Assembly (NCBI RefSeq): GCF_024181585.1
Contig: NZ_CP054258.1
Location: 2,480,001-2,544,000, forward strand
DNA from: Treponema socranskii subsp. buccale
GTDB taxonomy: Bacteria > Spirochaetota > Spirochaetia > Treponematales > Treponemataceae
Reading direction: 5' to 3'
DNA length: 64,000 nucleotides
Under the pieces are notes generated by a model. The model had not been told where the DNA came from. It searched no databases and was given only the letters and a program-made list of their open reading frames with translations. Both the position numbers and the translations under genes were made by a program. Shown here in pieces: positions 35,428 through 44,413 of the stretch (position 1 is its first letter; every line of letters starts with the position of its first letter).

Positions 35428-36264
35428 TTATTCTTTTTCGACGGGGCGGTATATTTTGTTTCCGCCGCGGCCGCCTAAACCCGAGCCCTTCATTTCAAAA
35501 TCGTCGTCGAGGTAAGCGATCAAATCCGACAACTTTTTAAATCCGAAATCGCGAGTGTCGAAGCCGGGATTTTGCCGCTTAAACAGCGAACCCGCCGCAG
35601 CGACGGGCGCCCAGCCGGTATCGTCGGCGTACTTTTCGTACGCGTTTGTAAGCAGCTTGTAAATCTGGCGGAACTGCTTGTCGGTCATCGTGTCGCCGTC
35701 CGCGTTGACGCCGACTGTAGCGCCGGCGGCAGCCGTTCCTCCTGCGGGAGCCGCGCGCTTTACTTTTGCACGCCGCTTGTGCGCGACATCGATTTTTTCC
35801 GGCAGCGACGAATCTTCAACGCCGTGCAGATTTTCTATGTAGATGAATTCGTCGCACGCGTTTACAAACGACACCGGCGTTTTCTTTTCGCCGACACCGA
35901 ACACATACTCCTGCGATTCACGGAGGCGGGATGCGAGTTTCGTAAAATCGCTGTCGGAGGAAACGAGCACGAAAGTATCGTATTTTTCGGTATAGAGCAA
36001 ATCCATCGCATCGATGATCATCGCCGAATCGCTCGAATTCTTTCCCTGCGTATAGCTGAACTGCTGTATCGGCAAAACGGCGTTTTCATTTAAAACGGTT
36101 TTCCATGCGCGGAGCTTGTCGCTCGAAAAATCGCCGTACGCGCGCTTGGTGATGACGTGACCGTGCACCGCCATCTCTTCGAGGATCGCCGGCAATTTAT
36201 TGTGCGGAATATTTTCCGCATCTATGAGCACTGCGATCTTTTTTTGTTCGTCTATATCTACCAT
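35428..36264 (-). CDS. NYN-domain RNase-like protein with C-terminal LOTUS/OST-HTH domain
   Basis: The 278-residue protein has an N-terminal NYN (PIN-like) domain with acidic residues in AVLIDAENIPHN, SSDSAMIIDAMD and VLVSSDSDFTKLASRL, which form the metal-dependent nuclease site. After a Gly/Ala linker at about residue 180, a LOTUS-like helical domain runs from QIYKLLTNAYEKYAD to GFKKLSDLIAYLDDDFEMK. It probably acts on RNA. A TATACT box 7 bases before the ATG, without a ribosome binding site, suggests a leaderless mRNA. Confidence 0.85.
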   Translation of the reverse strand: MVDIDEQKKIAVLIDAENIPHNKLPAILEEMAVHGHVITKRAYGDFSSDKLRAWKTVLNENAVLPIQQFSYTQGKNSSDSAMIIDAMDLLYTEKYDTFVLVSSDSDFTKLASRLRESQEYVFGVGEKKTPVSFVNACDEFIYIENLHGVEDSSLPEKIDVAHKRRAKVKRAAPAGGTAAAGATVGVNADGDTMTDKQFRQIYKLLTNAYEKYADDTGWAPVAAAGSLFKRQNPGFDTRDFGFKKLSDLIAYLDDDFEMKGSGLGGRGGNKIYRPVEKE

Positions 36265-36271
36265 GACGACG

Positions 36272-36277
36272 AGTATA
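36272..36277 (-). promoter_or_regulatory. -10 box of the NYN gene, leaderless type
   Basis: A TATACT box lies 7 bases before the ATG at 36264. GTTACA sits 17 bases upstream as a possible -35 element. Upstream, bases 36294-36332 contain two copies of AACTACGGCCG. Confidence 0.55.
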
Positions 36278-36369
36278 GCATATTTTCAGCCGATTGTAAC
36301 TACGGCCGTGTGCAACTACGGCCGCATTCCATCACGTTAAATCCAACCGAAAAAAGCCGTTCATCACGT

Positions 36370-36467
36370 AAAAAACTCGCGGATATACGTGTACGCTTAC
36401 GCGCACGAATTATACAGCTCCTAAATCCGAAGATTTACTCGCCGGACAATTTCAAGGAAGGTTTAAC
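36370..36467 (+). repeat. Degenerate relative of the 39705-40286 repeat
   Basis: The segment AAAACTCGCGGATATACGTG, the hairpin GTACGCTTACGCGCAC and the end AAGGAAGGTTTAAC match the minus-strand version of units 2 and 4 of the tandem array. The conserved interior hairpin between them is replaced by unrelated sequence. It lies between the nucleotidase stop and the NYN gene, so the element is dispersed as well as tandem. Confidence 0.6.
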
Positions 36468-36468
36468 T

Positions 36469-38376
36469 TCAGTTATTCAACTCGTATATATTGATAGACT
36501 TTACGTTCGGTGTTCTTCCGTCCGCAGAGGCGGGAATCTTTATGGTGCCTGCACGGATTTCATCCAAAATCTTATCGCGCCCTTCGACGTCCGGATCAAA
36601 ACCGATGATTTTCCAGTTGTTATTCACTTTGGGACTGATGACGCCTTTGTCCACATCTTTAACGTATTTTCCGATTAAGGCACGAATGCGTCCGGCATCC
36701 TGCATCGTTTCATACGAATCGAAGTACACGTCCTGCGGGGTCGCAAGTTTTAAACTTTGGAGCGTACCGAAACGGTAGTTGTTTACGGCAAGTTTGTAGA
36801 CTTTTTTCGGGTCGATGCTCTGCCCTTTTATTTTGACGTTTTTGATTCTGTTGCCGGGTTCCTGCGAAATATCGATGTCGTAGTCTATGCCTTCGAACAT
36901 ATCGTAGTTGTAGCTGCGCACGTTCGGATTAAACGAAATCGTTACGTCGCCTTTTTGGGCCGTGTTGTAATACGATGCCGACCATTCCATATATTTTAAA
37001 AGATTTTCGCCGGTCATATTGATGCCCATGAGCGTGTTCGAATATTTATAGATAAAAGCGACGTCCTTTTTCTTAAAATCGCCTTTTTTCAAATTCATAT
37101 CCGAACGGAAAGCCGCCGCCGAAGATATGTCGGCTTTGGTGTAATACAGCTGCACGTCGTTGATTAAATCGATTAAGGCCGAATCTTCCAGCTGAATCGT
37201 AGGCATGGTCGTAACTTTTTCTTCGCCGGTAATATAGTCCACGCGCGGAACAAAGTCTTCGGTAACCTTTCCGACAATTTCGTTCGCATCGGCAACGGAG
37301 GTATCGTGCACAAACTCGAATTCTTTTTCCATAACCGTGTCGGGAACGACCTTCGCGGTTTCGCGGTTTTCGGCCTTTACGGAAACAACCTTCCACGTAT
37401 TGTTTTGCTTTTTTACCTTTATTTCGCCGACCGCCAAAGCCCATCCGTAACAGCCGGGTTCTATTATCCATGTTTTATCGCCGTTTTGTCCGTCAACTTC
37501 GTTTGCATAGCGGGCGTGTTCGTGTCCGCCGAAAATCAAATCGAATTCGGGAATTTGTTTTGCGATTTCGATAACGCCCCCGGTCGAACCGTATTCGCCG
37601 TTGCGTCCGAGGTGAAAGGCGCCGACAAGCACGTCGTATTTTCCTTTAAGCGAATCGACGGTTTCCCGCAAAACGGTGATCGGATCGAGGAATTCCAAAC
37701 CTTTAAAGTGCGAGGGCGAAGACGCTTCCCACATGGGAATATGCGGCGGCACAAGGCCGACGACCGCAACGCGCACGCCTTCAATATTAAAAAGCTGATA
37801 GGGCAACACAAAATCGCTGCCGTCTTTTGTATTTTTGATATTCGCGCTCAGCACCGCTCCGTTAAAATTGCGTATGTTGCGCGCAAGGAATTCTTTTTCA
37901 AAATTGAATTCGTGATTTCCCAAAACCCACACGTCGTAATTCATATAGTTGAGCGCTTGAATCATCGGGTGCGTTTCAAGATCGTTAAAAAGCTCCGCAC
38001 TGTTATCCTGCACGGTATCTCCCACGTCGATTAAAACCGCGTTCGGGTTTTCTTTGCGCAGCTCCTGAGCGAGCACATAGGTTTTGACAAAGCCCGCGCC
38101 GGCAACCGCTTCGCACACGGCATAATCGTATGCATACAGTCTGCCGTGAACGTCGCCCGTTACGCCGAAACTGAGCGTAACTTCATCGCTTCCCGCCTGC
38201 CCTTTTTGAATAAGCTTATGAGTAAGCCTTACCTCATCCGATTGCTTGCCGCGGGCCTTTGCGGTACGGACAGCAGGCTGTTTCACGCCTTTTGCCGCGC
38301 CCTTTGTTTCAACGCAGGAAATGAGCGAAAAAACAACGACCATAAGAGCGGCAAACCGCAAGATTCTCTTTTTCAT
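36469..38376 (-). CDS. Lipoprotein 5'-nucleotidase / metallophosphatase
   Basis: The 635-residue protein has a signal peptide with a lipobox (ALMVVVFSLISC). The N-terminal calcineurin-like domain carries its metal ligands in GVTGDVHGRLYAYD, DVGDTVQDN, VLGNHEFNFE and FGGHEHARY. The C-terminal 5'-nucleotidase domain has SSAAAFRSDMNLKKGD and YKYSNTLMGINMTGENLLKYMEWS. It should dephosphorylate nucleotides or hydrolyse UDP-sugars on the periplasmic or outer face. AGGAG precedes the ATG at 38376. Confidence 0.92.
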   Translation of the reverse strand: MKKRILRFAALMVVVFSLISCVETKGAAKGVKQPAVRTAKARGKQSDEVRLTHKLIQKGQAGSDEVTLSFGVTGDVHGRLYAYDYAVCEAVAGAGFVKTYVLAQELRKENPNAVLIDVGDTVQDNSAELFNDLETHPMIQALNYMNYDVWVLGNHEFNFEKEFLARNIRNFNGAVLSANIKNTKDGSDFVLPYQLFNIEGVRVAVVGLVPPHIPMWEASSPSHFKGLEFLDPITVLRETVDSLKGKYDVLVGAFHLGRNGEYGSTGGVIEIAKQIPEFDLIFGGHEHARYANEVDGQNGDKTWIIEPGCYGWALAVGEIKVKKQNNTWKVVSVKAENRETAKVVPDTVMEKEFEFVHDTSVADANEIVGKVTEDFVPRVDYITGEEKVTTMPTIQLEDSALIDLINDVQLYYTKADISSAAAFRSDMNLKKGDFKKKDVAFIYKYSNTLMGINMTGENLLKYMEWSASYYNTAQKGDVTISFNPNVRSYNYDMFEGIDYDIDISQEPGNRIKNVKIKGQSIDPKKVYKLAVNNYRFGTLQSLKLATPQDVYFDSYETMQDAGRIRALIGKYVKDVDKGVISPKVNNNWKIIGFDPDVEGRDKILDEIRAGTIKIPASADGRTPNVKSINIYELNN

Positions 38377-38493
38377 TTTGAGTCTCCTGATAAAAATTTT
38401 ACAAGACAGCATACGCTGCCGAAAAAACCGGCGCTTGCCATATTAAACGCCGACTCTTTTAACCGACACCCTGTGCGGGAGTAAAACCCGCAA

Positions 38494-39618
38494 TTACCGC
38501 CCGCGCGGGCGCTTAAGCACAAAAACGGAAACAAGCGCCGTACACGGAACGGACGCGATAATGCCGATGCTCCCCGAAATCCCGTGCATAATTTCTATAA
38601 CAATGCGCGGTATATTGATAAACTGCATAAAGCTCATGCCGTAGCCCCAAATCATCATAACCAAAGGAAGGGACGTGCCCGCAAAAGCCAAAATAAGCGT
38701 ATTGCTCATCGTTCCGGTAATGTCTTTTCCGACGGTGAGGCCGGACATAAAAAGTTCTTTTTTGCTCAAGCGCGGGTTTGCGCTTGCGATTTCCTGAACC
38801 GAAGATGCGATAGACATGCTCACATCCATAACGGCTCCGAGAGAGGCAACCAAAACCGAAGTGAACAAAAGCCCGTCGAGGCGTAAAGCGTAATCGGGCG
38901 CCAAATTGAGGAGCTGCTCCCCTCCTTCCATATTTACGCCGGAAAGCTGCGCCGAATAAGACACAATCGCCGAAATTATGCCCGCAATCGTAACGCCGCA
39001 TACGGTGCCCGCTATGGCGCAATACGTTTTGCGCGTAAAGCCGCCGATTAAAATAAAGCTCACAATCGTCATAACCGACACAAGGAGAATCGAAACGGGC
39101 ACCGGCGCAAGCCCCGCAAACAAAGCGGGAATTAAAACGGTAACGATAAGTACGCAGGTAAACACCAAAGCCAAAGAGGACTTGAGCCCTTGTGCGCGGC
39201 CGAGAATAAGCAGAGCCGCAAAAAACAGCCCCGCCAAAACATAGACATGGGTGTCGCGCTTCAGATTATACAACCACACGGCCGTTTTGCCGCCGCTTTC
39301 GCGCAGCGTAAAAACCGCTTTAAGACCCTTGTATGCGTAGGTACTGTGCAAACTGCTCAAGGTATTGTATATGTCGAATTCCCGATTTTTGTACGTTCCT
39401 TTAATGATTTTGACGCGCAGTTTTTGCGTTCCGCGGAATTTTCCCCTCACGGCGGGGTCGGGAAAAAGATCTTCTTCCAACACTTCTTCCACAACACCGA
39501 CGGCAAATTCCTGCGTGAACACGGGTTTCGGCTTGAGTTTACTTGAAATTTTCGGCATAAAAATGCACAGGAGTGCCGTAACAATCAGCACCGCCCCTGC
39601 AAAAACTTTTTCACGCAT
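38494..39618 (-). CDS. YibE/F-family membrane protein
   Basis: The 374-residue protein has an N-terminal membrane helix, an extracytoplasmic beta-rich domain (LRVKIIKGTYKNREFDIYNTL) and about seven membrane segments. It shows the family signature of SLGAVMDVSMSIASSVQEIASANP and GKDITGTMSNTLILAFAGTSLP. The function of YibE/F is unknown. It is preceded by a very strong promoter only 13 bases before the ATG. Confidence 0.85.
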   Translation of the reverse strand: MREKVFAGAVLIVTALLCIFMPKISSKLKPKPVFTQEFAVGVVEEVLEEDLFPDPAVRGKFRGTQKLRVKIIKGTYKNREFDIYNTLSSLHSTYAYKGLKAVFTLRESGGKTAVWLYNLKRDTHVYVLAGLFFAALLILGRAQGLKSSLALVFTCVLIVTVLIPALFAGLAPVPVSILLVSVMTIVSFILIGGFTRKTYCAIAGTVCGVTIAGIISAIVSYSAQLSGVNMEGGEQLLNLAPDYALRLDGLLFTSVLVASLGAVMDVSMSIASSVQEIASANPRLSKKELFMSGLTVGKDITGTMSNTLILAFAGTSLPLVMMIWGYGMSFMQFINIPRIVIEIMHGISGSIGIIASVPCTALVSVFVLKRPRGR

Positions 39619-39631
39619 ATTTTACGGTTGA

Positions 39632-39661
39632 ATTATAAACCCTGATTTGCCGCGCCGTCAA
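39632..39661 (-). promoter_or_regulatory. Strong promoter of the YibE/F gene
   Basis: TTGACG, an 18-base spacer and a perfect TATAAT on the minus strand. The start codon follows 13 bases after the -10 box, so the leader is at most 6 to 8 bases and carries no ribosome binding site. Confidence 0.75.
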
Positions 39662-39704
39662 CGCTATGCGCTGCGGCAACGAAAAACTACGCCGAAAAAC
39701 ATAT

Positions 39705-40286
39705 CCTTAAAATGCGGCATTCAGAAAATATCAATTTTCGAAAATGCCGCATTAGTGCGCGTAAGCGCACAGTTAATAAGCGATGTTTCGGCTTCGTCCG
39801 AAACTCGAAGTTAAACGAGACGCGCTATTTCAGCGTCTCGTTTGAACCTTCCTTAAAATGCGGCATTGCAGAAAATATCAATTTTCGAAAATGCCGCATT
39901 GGTGCGCGCAAGCGCACACGTACATACGCGAGTTTTCGAGAGGAAACTCGAAGTTAAAAGCACCGCGCCATTTGAGCGGTGCTTTTAAACCTTCCTTAAA
40001 ATTTAACAGTCGAACAAAATATCAATTTTGGAGACTGTTGAATCGGTGTGCGTAAGCGCACAGTTAATAAGCGATGTTTCGGCTTCGTCCGAAACTCGAA
40101 GTTAAATTGAACGGCGCTATTTCAGACGTTCAATTTAAACCTTCCTTAAAATGCGGCATTGCAGAAAATATCAATTTTCGAAAATGCCGCATTGGTGCGC
40201 ACGAGCGCACACGTATATCCGCGAGTTTTCGAGAGGAAACTCGAAGTTAAAAGCGCCGCGCCATTTGAGCGGTGCTTTTAAACCTT
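39705..40286. repeat. Tandem array of four structured repeat units with covarying hairpins
   Basis: Four units begin with CCTTAAAA at 39705, 39851, 39994 and 40144 (periods 146, 143 and 150). Each has, in order: hairpin 1 around a conserved AATATCAATTTT loop; hairpin 2 GTGCGC..GCGCAC; hairpin 3; and hairpin 4 with loop CGC(T/C)ATTT. In hairpins 1 and 4 the stem sequences change between units while pairing is kept. For example hairpin 1 is AATGCGGCATT/AATGCCGCATT in units 1, 2 and 4 but AACAGTC/GACTGTT in unit 3. Units alternate A-B-A-B in hairpins 2-3, so an A-B dimer was duplicated. No convincing protein is encoded. Confidence 0.9.
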
Positions 40287-40336
40287 CGCCAAAAACGGCC
40301 GACAGTATAAAAGCCGCTTCGTTTGCGTCGCTCGAT

Positions 40337-40846
40337 CTATTTCCGAACGGTCATATCGGCGTCGATCAAAAGCGTGTGCGTAAATCCGTCTTCTTCAAAG
40401 GTGTAAAATGTCCCCTGCACGGTGATATTCGTATTCGGTTCGGGATAATCGGCGGGGTATGCATGTTCTCCGCGCAGTCGGAATTCGATTCCCTGCGCAC
40501 AGCACGCAGTCGCATCCATGATGATACACGCGAACGTATACGTACCTTTTTTTTCATCGGGATACACGTAAAACAAACCGTTCATCTTTATCGTTTTGCC
40601 GACGTAGTTTTCGGGCTCGACCATCATATTGAAAACTTCCGCATACACCATCGTCGCGCTCAAACGCGTCAAATCGACGACGCCCGTATTTTGCTTTTTG
40701 GGAAACAGCGCGTTTTTAGCCTGAGCCGGCAAAGCTTTTGCGCAGCCGGACAGCATTCCGACGGTAAGCAAAACACAGAATTTTATTCGTGCGGAGGATA
40801 CAATACACCGGCGCGCTGCGACGAGATTATCGATTATTTTTTTCAT
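40337..40846 (-). CDS. Zinc-operon lipoprotein of unknown function
   Basis: The 169-residue protein has a membrane-targeting N-terminus and a lipobox (TVGMLSGC). The mature domain (PENYVGKTIKMNGLFYVYPDE, then IIMDATACCAQGIEFRL and NITVQGTFYTFEEDG) looks like an OB-fold with a conserved Cys-Cys, seen near zinc ABC transporters in anaerobes. It may bind metal at the membrane surface. Its ATG overlaps the znuB stop as ATGA. Confidence 0.75.
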   Translation of the reverse strand: MKKIIDNLVAARRCIVSSARIKFCVLLTVGMLSGCAKALPAQAKNALFPKKQNTGVVDLTRLSATMVYAEVFNMMVEPENYVGKTIKMNGLFYVYPDEKKGTYTFACIIMDATACCAQGIEFRLRGEHAYPADYPEPNTNITVQGTFYTFEEDGFTHTLLIDADMTVRK

Positions 40847-41697
40847 GCCCCACGCCTCCGTTTCAAATTTTCGATACAGGAAAAAACAATAAATACTATA
40901 ATGTGAATGGCGACGATTGTCGAGCCGACGGGCGTCCCGGCGACGATCGAAATCGCAAGCCCGAAAAATGCACAGCCGACCGACAGCAGTATCGAACAGA
41001 TCGTAACGGCTTTAAAGCTTTTAAAAACCCTCATAGCAGACAGCGCAGGAAAGATGATGAGCGCGGAGATGAGCAAAGAACCGACGAGGTTCATCGCAAG
41101 CACGATGACGATCGCGGTAACGACTGCAATGAGCAAGTTGTATACGCCCGCCTGCGTGCCGACCGCGCGCGCAAAACTTTCGTCGAAGGTGACGGCAAAA
41201 ATCTTTTGGTAAAACAGCACAAACAGTACGACGACGATGATCGACAACACGACGCATACGATCACTTCCGATTTTGTCAGCGTTAAAATCGATGTCGAAC
41301 CGAAGAGCGTACTGCATACGTCGCCGGTCAAATTTGCCGACGTCGAAAATATATTCATCAAGAGATAGCCGATCGCAAGCGCGCCGACGGAAATCATCGC
41401 AATCGCGGCATCGCCTTTTATCTTCGTATTTTGTCCGGTACGCAGCAAAAGGATCGCGCAGAGAACGGTTACCGGCAGCATAAGGAGCATATTGTTTGAA
41501 AAATGCAAAACGGTTGCAACGGCCATCGCACCGAATGCGACGTGGGAAAGCCCGTCGCCGATAAACGAAAAGCGCTTGAGCACGAGGGTTACGCCGAGCA
41601 GCGACGAACACAGCGCGATCAAAATGCCGACGATAAACGCATAGCGCACAAAAGGATAGCCTACGTAAAATGAAATTTCTTCTATCATGCCGTTCAT
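40843..41697 (-). CDS. znuB: Zinc/manganese ABC transporter permease
   Basis: The 284-residue protein has about eight membrane helices and the ABC-3 permease signature: GDGLSHVAFGAMAVA near residue 50, a loop rich in small residues and NLVGSLLISALIIFPALSAM toward the C-terminus. It forms the channel for divalent metal import. The ATG at 41697 overlaps the ATPase stop by ATGA and has GAGGAG upstream. Confidence 0.92.
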   Translation of the reverse strand: MNGMIEEISFYVGYPFVRYAFIVGILIALCSSLLGVTLVLKRFSFIGDGLSHVAFGAMAVATVLHFSNNMLLMLPVTVLCAILLLRTGQNTKIKGDAAIAMISVGALAIGYLLMNIFSTSANLTGDVCSTLFGSTSILTLTKSEVIVCVVLSIIVVVLFVLFYQKIFAVTFDESFARAVGTQAGVYNLLIAVVTAIVIVLAMNLVGSLLISALIIFPALSAMRVFKSFKAVTICSILLSVGCAFFGLAISIVAGTPVGSTIVAIHIIVFIVFSCIENLKRRRGA

Positions 41698-42404
41698 TGC
41701 GCTTCGCTCCTCGCTTCCGGCGACAAACCGCCCGCTCCGTTTTGTACGAACGCTTCCTTCGTTTGAAACGTTGCACGCTCTCCCCCTATGTGCAGGATAT
41801 GCGTCGCATAACGCAGAGCCGAAGGGATATCGTGCGAAATCATAATGATCGTAACGCCGTCGTCGTGCAATTCCTGTATCAATCGATACATATCTTCCGT
41901 CGCATTCGGATCGAGCCCCGATACCGGTTCGTCCAAAAGCAAAAGTTTTTGCGTGGCACAAAACGCCCGCGCAAGCAACACGCGCTGCTGCTGCCCGCCG
42001 GAAAGATCGCGGTACGAGCGGCCTGCAAAACGCGCGATGCCCATCCGTTCCATACTTTCTAATGCGAGGCGCTTTTCCGCTTTGTTGTAAAACGGGCGCA
42101 TACCGCACCTTCCCTGACAGCCGGAAAGAACGATCTCGTACACCGACGCGGGAAAGTCCCGCTGCACGAGCGTCTGCTGCGGCAGGTAACCTATTTCGTT
42201 CCGCTTCAAACCGTCGCCCGTCACAATCGTACCGCTTGAAGGGGCGTGAAGTCCGAGCAGCGTTTTTATCAATGTCGTTTTGCCCGAACCGTTTTCGCCG
42301 ACGACGCAGAGGTAATCGCCTGCGTTTACGGAAAAAGTGATATCGCGCACGATCACGTTTGCGTCGTATTTCAACGATACGTTTTGACAAGCGAGCAATG
42401 CCAT
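41694..42404 (-). CDS. znuC: Zinc/manganese ABC transporter ATPase
   Basis: The 236-residue ATPase shows Walker A GENGSGKTTLIK, Q-loop LPQQTL, signature LSGGQQQRVLLARA, Walker B LLLLDEP and switch His in MISHDIP. It energises import together with ZnuB and ZnuA. GGAGG lies 6 bases before the ATG at 42404; the frame is open 11 codons further upstream without a better site. Confidence 0.95.
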   Translation of the reverse strand: MALLACQNVSLKYDANVIVRDITFSVNAGDYLCVVGENGSGKTTLIKTLLGLHAPSSGTIVTGDGLKRNEIGYLPQQTLVQRDFPASVYEIVLSGCQGRCGMRPFYNKAEKRLALESMERMGIARFAGRSYRDLSGGQQQRVLLARAFCATQKLLLLDEPVSGLDPNATEDMYRLIQELHDDGVTIIMISHDIPSALRYATHILHIGGERATFQTKEAFVQNGAGGLSPEARSEAQ

Positions 42405-42486
42405 ACAGCCTCCAAAAACGCGCGTTTGCAAATGCAAAACGCCCCGCAGACGGAACGCACCCGCAGGGCATTCCGCCTGAAGCGCT

Positions 42487-43536
42487 TTACTGCAGCGCCG
42501 ATTTCAACACGTCGGCGTTTTTCGTCATAATCGACAGATAGGTGATGCCTTTTTTTATGTCGTTCGACGTCGTCGACTGCATCGAATCGAGCGTTAAAAT
42601 CTTTTGATTTTTCGCTTTCGTATTTTTAATAATCGTCTTGGCAATTTTTCCGTCCGACTTTTCGATCGTCAGCACGGCGGGAATGCCCAGCTCATCGACT
42701 TTTTTTGCAAGAAATAAAATCGTTTTAAAACTCGCTTCCGTTTCCGCGGAACAGCCGACAAAGGCCGCATAATACGAAAGACCGTAATCGTCTACGAGAT
42801 AGCGGAACGGAAAGCGGTCGCCGAAGAGAACCGTTTTTTTCGACGCCGCATCGACGATTTTTTGATACTGCGCATCGAGCGACGAAAGTTTTGCGCCATA
42901 AGAAGCCGCGTTTGCACGATAGGTTTTCGCATTTTTCGGATCGACCGCTGCAATTTTTTCGGCAATCGTATTGCACAAAATTTTTGCATTTTTCACGGAC
43001 AGCCAAATGTGCTCGTCGTATTCCGGCCCCTCTTCATCTTCACCGTGTTCGTGATGATGTTCGCCGGCGCTTTCGTGTTCATGCTCGTGATCATGCTCAT
43101 CCGCGCTTTCGTGATCGTGATCGGCTTCCATGCCTTCGACGACTTCTTCTTCCTTCGCCGCATCTCCGAGCGAATCGAGGAGTTTCAGCACGACGCTGTT
43201 TTTATTTTTGATCTCTTTGCACGCGTCGTCCATCCACCCTTCGGATTCGCCGCCGACATAGACGAAGAGATCGCATTCGGCAATCTTTGCGACATCGGCA
43301 ACCGCCGGCTGATAGCTGTGCAGATCGACACCGTTATCGAGCAGCAGTGTGAGATCGATTTTCGCCGCGCTGTTTTTCGTTATTTCGCGAACCCAATCGT
43401 ACACGGGGAAAATATCGGTAACGATTTTTACCGTACCTGATGAAGCATTTTTTTTAGCGGGCGCCGCGATCGCGACACCTGCAACAAGCGCTGCAAAAAA
43501 TAATGCAGCTGCAATCTTAACAATATTTTTTTTCAT
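42487..43536 (-). CDS. znuA: Zinc-binding periplasmic protein with His-rich loop
   Basis: The 349-residue cluster A-I binding protein has a signal peptide (KIAAALFFAALVAGVAIAA) and metal ligands expected at DLHSYQPA, EHIWLS and FPFRYLVDDYGL. A His/Asp/Glu-rich insertion (DHDHESADEHDHEHEHES and following) at about residues 137-165 is typical of zinc-specific ZnuA rather than Mn proteins. It captures Zn2+ for the ZnuBC channel. The ATG at 43536 has GAGG 12 bases upstream. Confidence 0.93.
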   Translation of the reverse strand: MKKNIVKIAAALFFAALVAGVAIAAPAKKNASSGTVKIVTDIFPVYDWVREITKNSAAKIDLTLLLDNGVDLHSYQPAVADVAKIAECDLFVYVGGESEGWMDDACKEIKNKNSVVLKLLDSLGDAAKEEEVVEGMEADHDHESADEHDHEHEHESAGEHHHEHGEDEEGPEYDEHIWLSVKNAKILCNTIAEKIAAVDPKNAKTYRANAASYGAKLSSLDAQYQKIVDAASKKTVLFGDRFPFRYLVDDYGLSYYAAFVGCSAETEASFKTILFLAKKVDELGIPAVLTIEKSDGKIAKTIIKNTKAKNQKILTLDSMQSTTSNDIKKGITYLSIMTKNADVLKSALQ

Positions 43537-43624
43537 AATAATTTTATAACCTCTTTCAAATTGTTTTCTTTTTACGAAACCGCACAATCGACAAGCGAGG
43601 GCGGCAATCAATCGAAAGCTTTCG

Positions 43625-43948
43625 TCAATTATTCAATTTAATCTTTTGCGAGACGAGCGTCAAACAAAATGCCGAGACACAAAAATATATTACCGCTTCC
43701 ACCCGCTCATACGAGGGAGCATCGACATACGCGGTTTCGGCCAAATAGATTTTCAGCTGCAATAAATTGTTTTTTACCGAACGGATACACGCGCACACGG
43801 GACAATCCTCTCCGCTGCAAACGTGAACGCTTTCGTGAACTATGTACCCGACGGAAACGATCGTTATCAAAAATAATACGGCATAGGCGAATACCGCCCG
43901 ATCGTTTCGCGCCGCTTTTCGCGCATAAACGTAACTCAATCTCTGCAT
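43625..43948 (-). CDS. Small membrane protein of the zinc operon
   Basis: The 107-residue protein has two membrane segments (AVFAYAVLFLITIVSVGYIV and AVIYFCVSAFCLTLV) flanking a loop HVCSGEDCPVCACI that could bind metal through three or four cysteines. Similar small proteins occur beside zur and znu genes in anaerobes. The start is uncertain: ATG at 43948 overlaps the fur stop by 13 bases, and an ATG at 43996 is also open. Confidence 0.65.
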   Translation of the reverse strand: MQRLSYVYARKAARNDRAVFAYAVLFLITIVSVGYIVHESVHVCSGEDCPVCACIRSVKNNLLQLKIYLAETAYVDAPSYERVEAVIYFCVSAFCLTLVSQKIKLNN

Positions 43949-44400
43949 ACGTTTCGTTTTTCCGCCGAACACCGTGCGGGATTCCGCCCCGAACATTCGC
44001 CGCAGGTTCCGTAAAGCACCGTCCGATACGAATCGATTTTAAATCCGTGAGATGCCAGCAGATGGCTTTGCATCGCCGAAAATTTCGAACAGCGCACGTG
44101 GATCAGCTTGCCGCAGTCTTTGCATTTGCAGTGAAAAAACGGTTCCGCGCCGTACCGTTTTTTACCGCCGGTGTATTCGAAACAGGCGGGGCTGTTGGCG
44201 TCGATGATGTATTTGTTGACGATGCCCTCTTCGACCATGTGTTCGAGCCGGCGGTATACCGTCGCCGTACCGATCGCTTTGCCGTGCGATTTAAAATACG
44301 AACAGACCGCATGCACCGTAATGTGCGTGCCTTTCATCGATTCCAAAAATGCGAGCAATTCTTCGTGTTGTTTTGTTTTGTATTGACTTTTCGTATTCAT
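43936..44400 (-). CDS. Fur-family metalloregulator (Zur-like)
   Basis: The 154-residue protein has the Fur winged-helix domain (QHEELLAFLESMKGTHITVHAVCSYF, then GTATVYRRLEHMVEEGIVNKY) and a C-terminal dimerisation domain with zinc cysteines in HCKCKDCGKL and CGECSG. Placement at the head of a znu operon makes zinc sensing most likely. A start at 44433 would lie inside the operator, so ATG 44400 is used. It probably represses its own operon through the palindrome at 44414-44436. Confidence 0.88.
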   Translation of the reverse strand: MNTKSQYKTKQHEELLAFLESMKGTHITVHAVCSYFKSHGKAIGTATVYRRLEHMVEEGIVNKYIIDANSPACFEYTGGKKRYGAEPFFHCKCKDCGKLIHVRCSKFSAMQSHLLASHGFKIDSYRTVLYGTCGECSGRNPARCSAEKRNVCRD

Positions 44401-44413
44401 ACGCGCAATTCCC

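Noticed and set aside
39705-40286. CRISPR array
   Set aside because: Units are about 146 bp with internal hairpins and no unique spacers between identical short repeats; no cas genes are present.
41698-42471. N-terminal extension of the ZnuB reading frame
   Set aside because: The frame is open through znuC but has no membrane or ABC features; znuB starts at the ATG overlapping the znuC stop.
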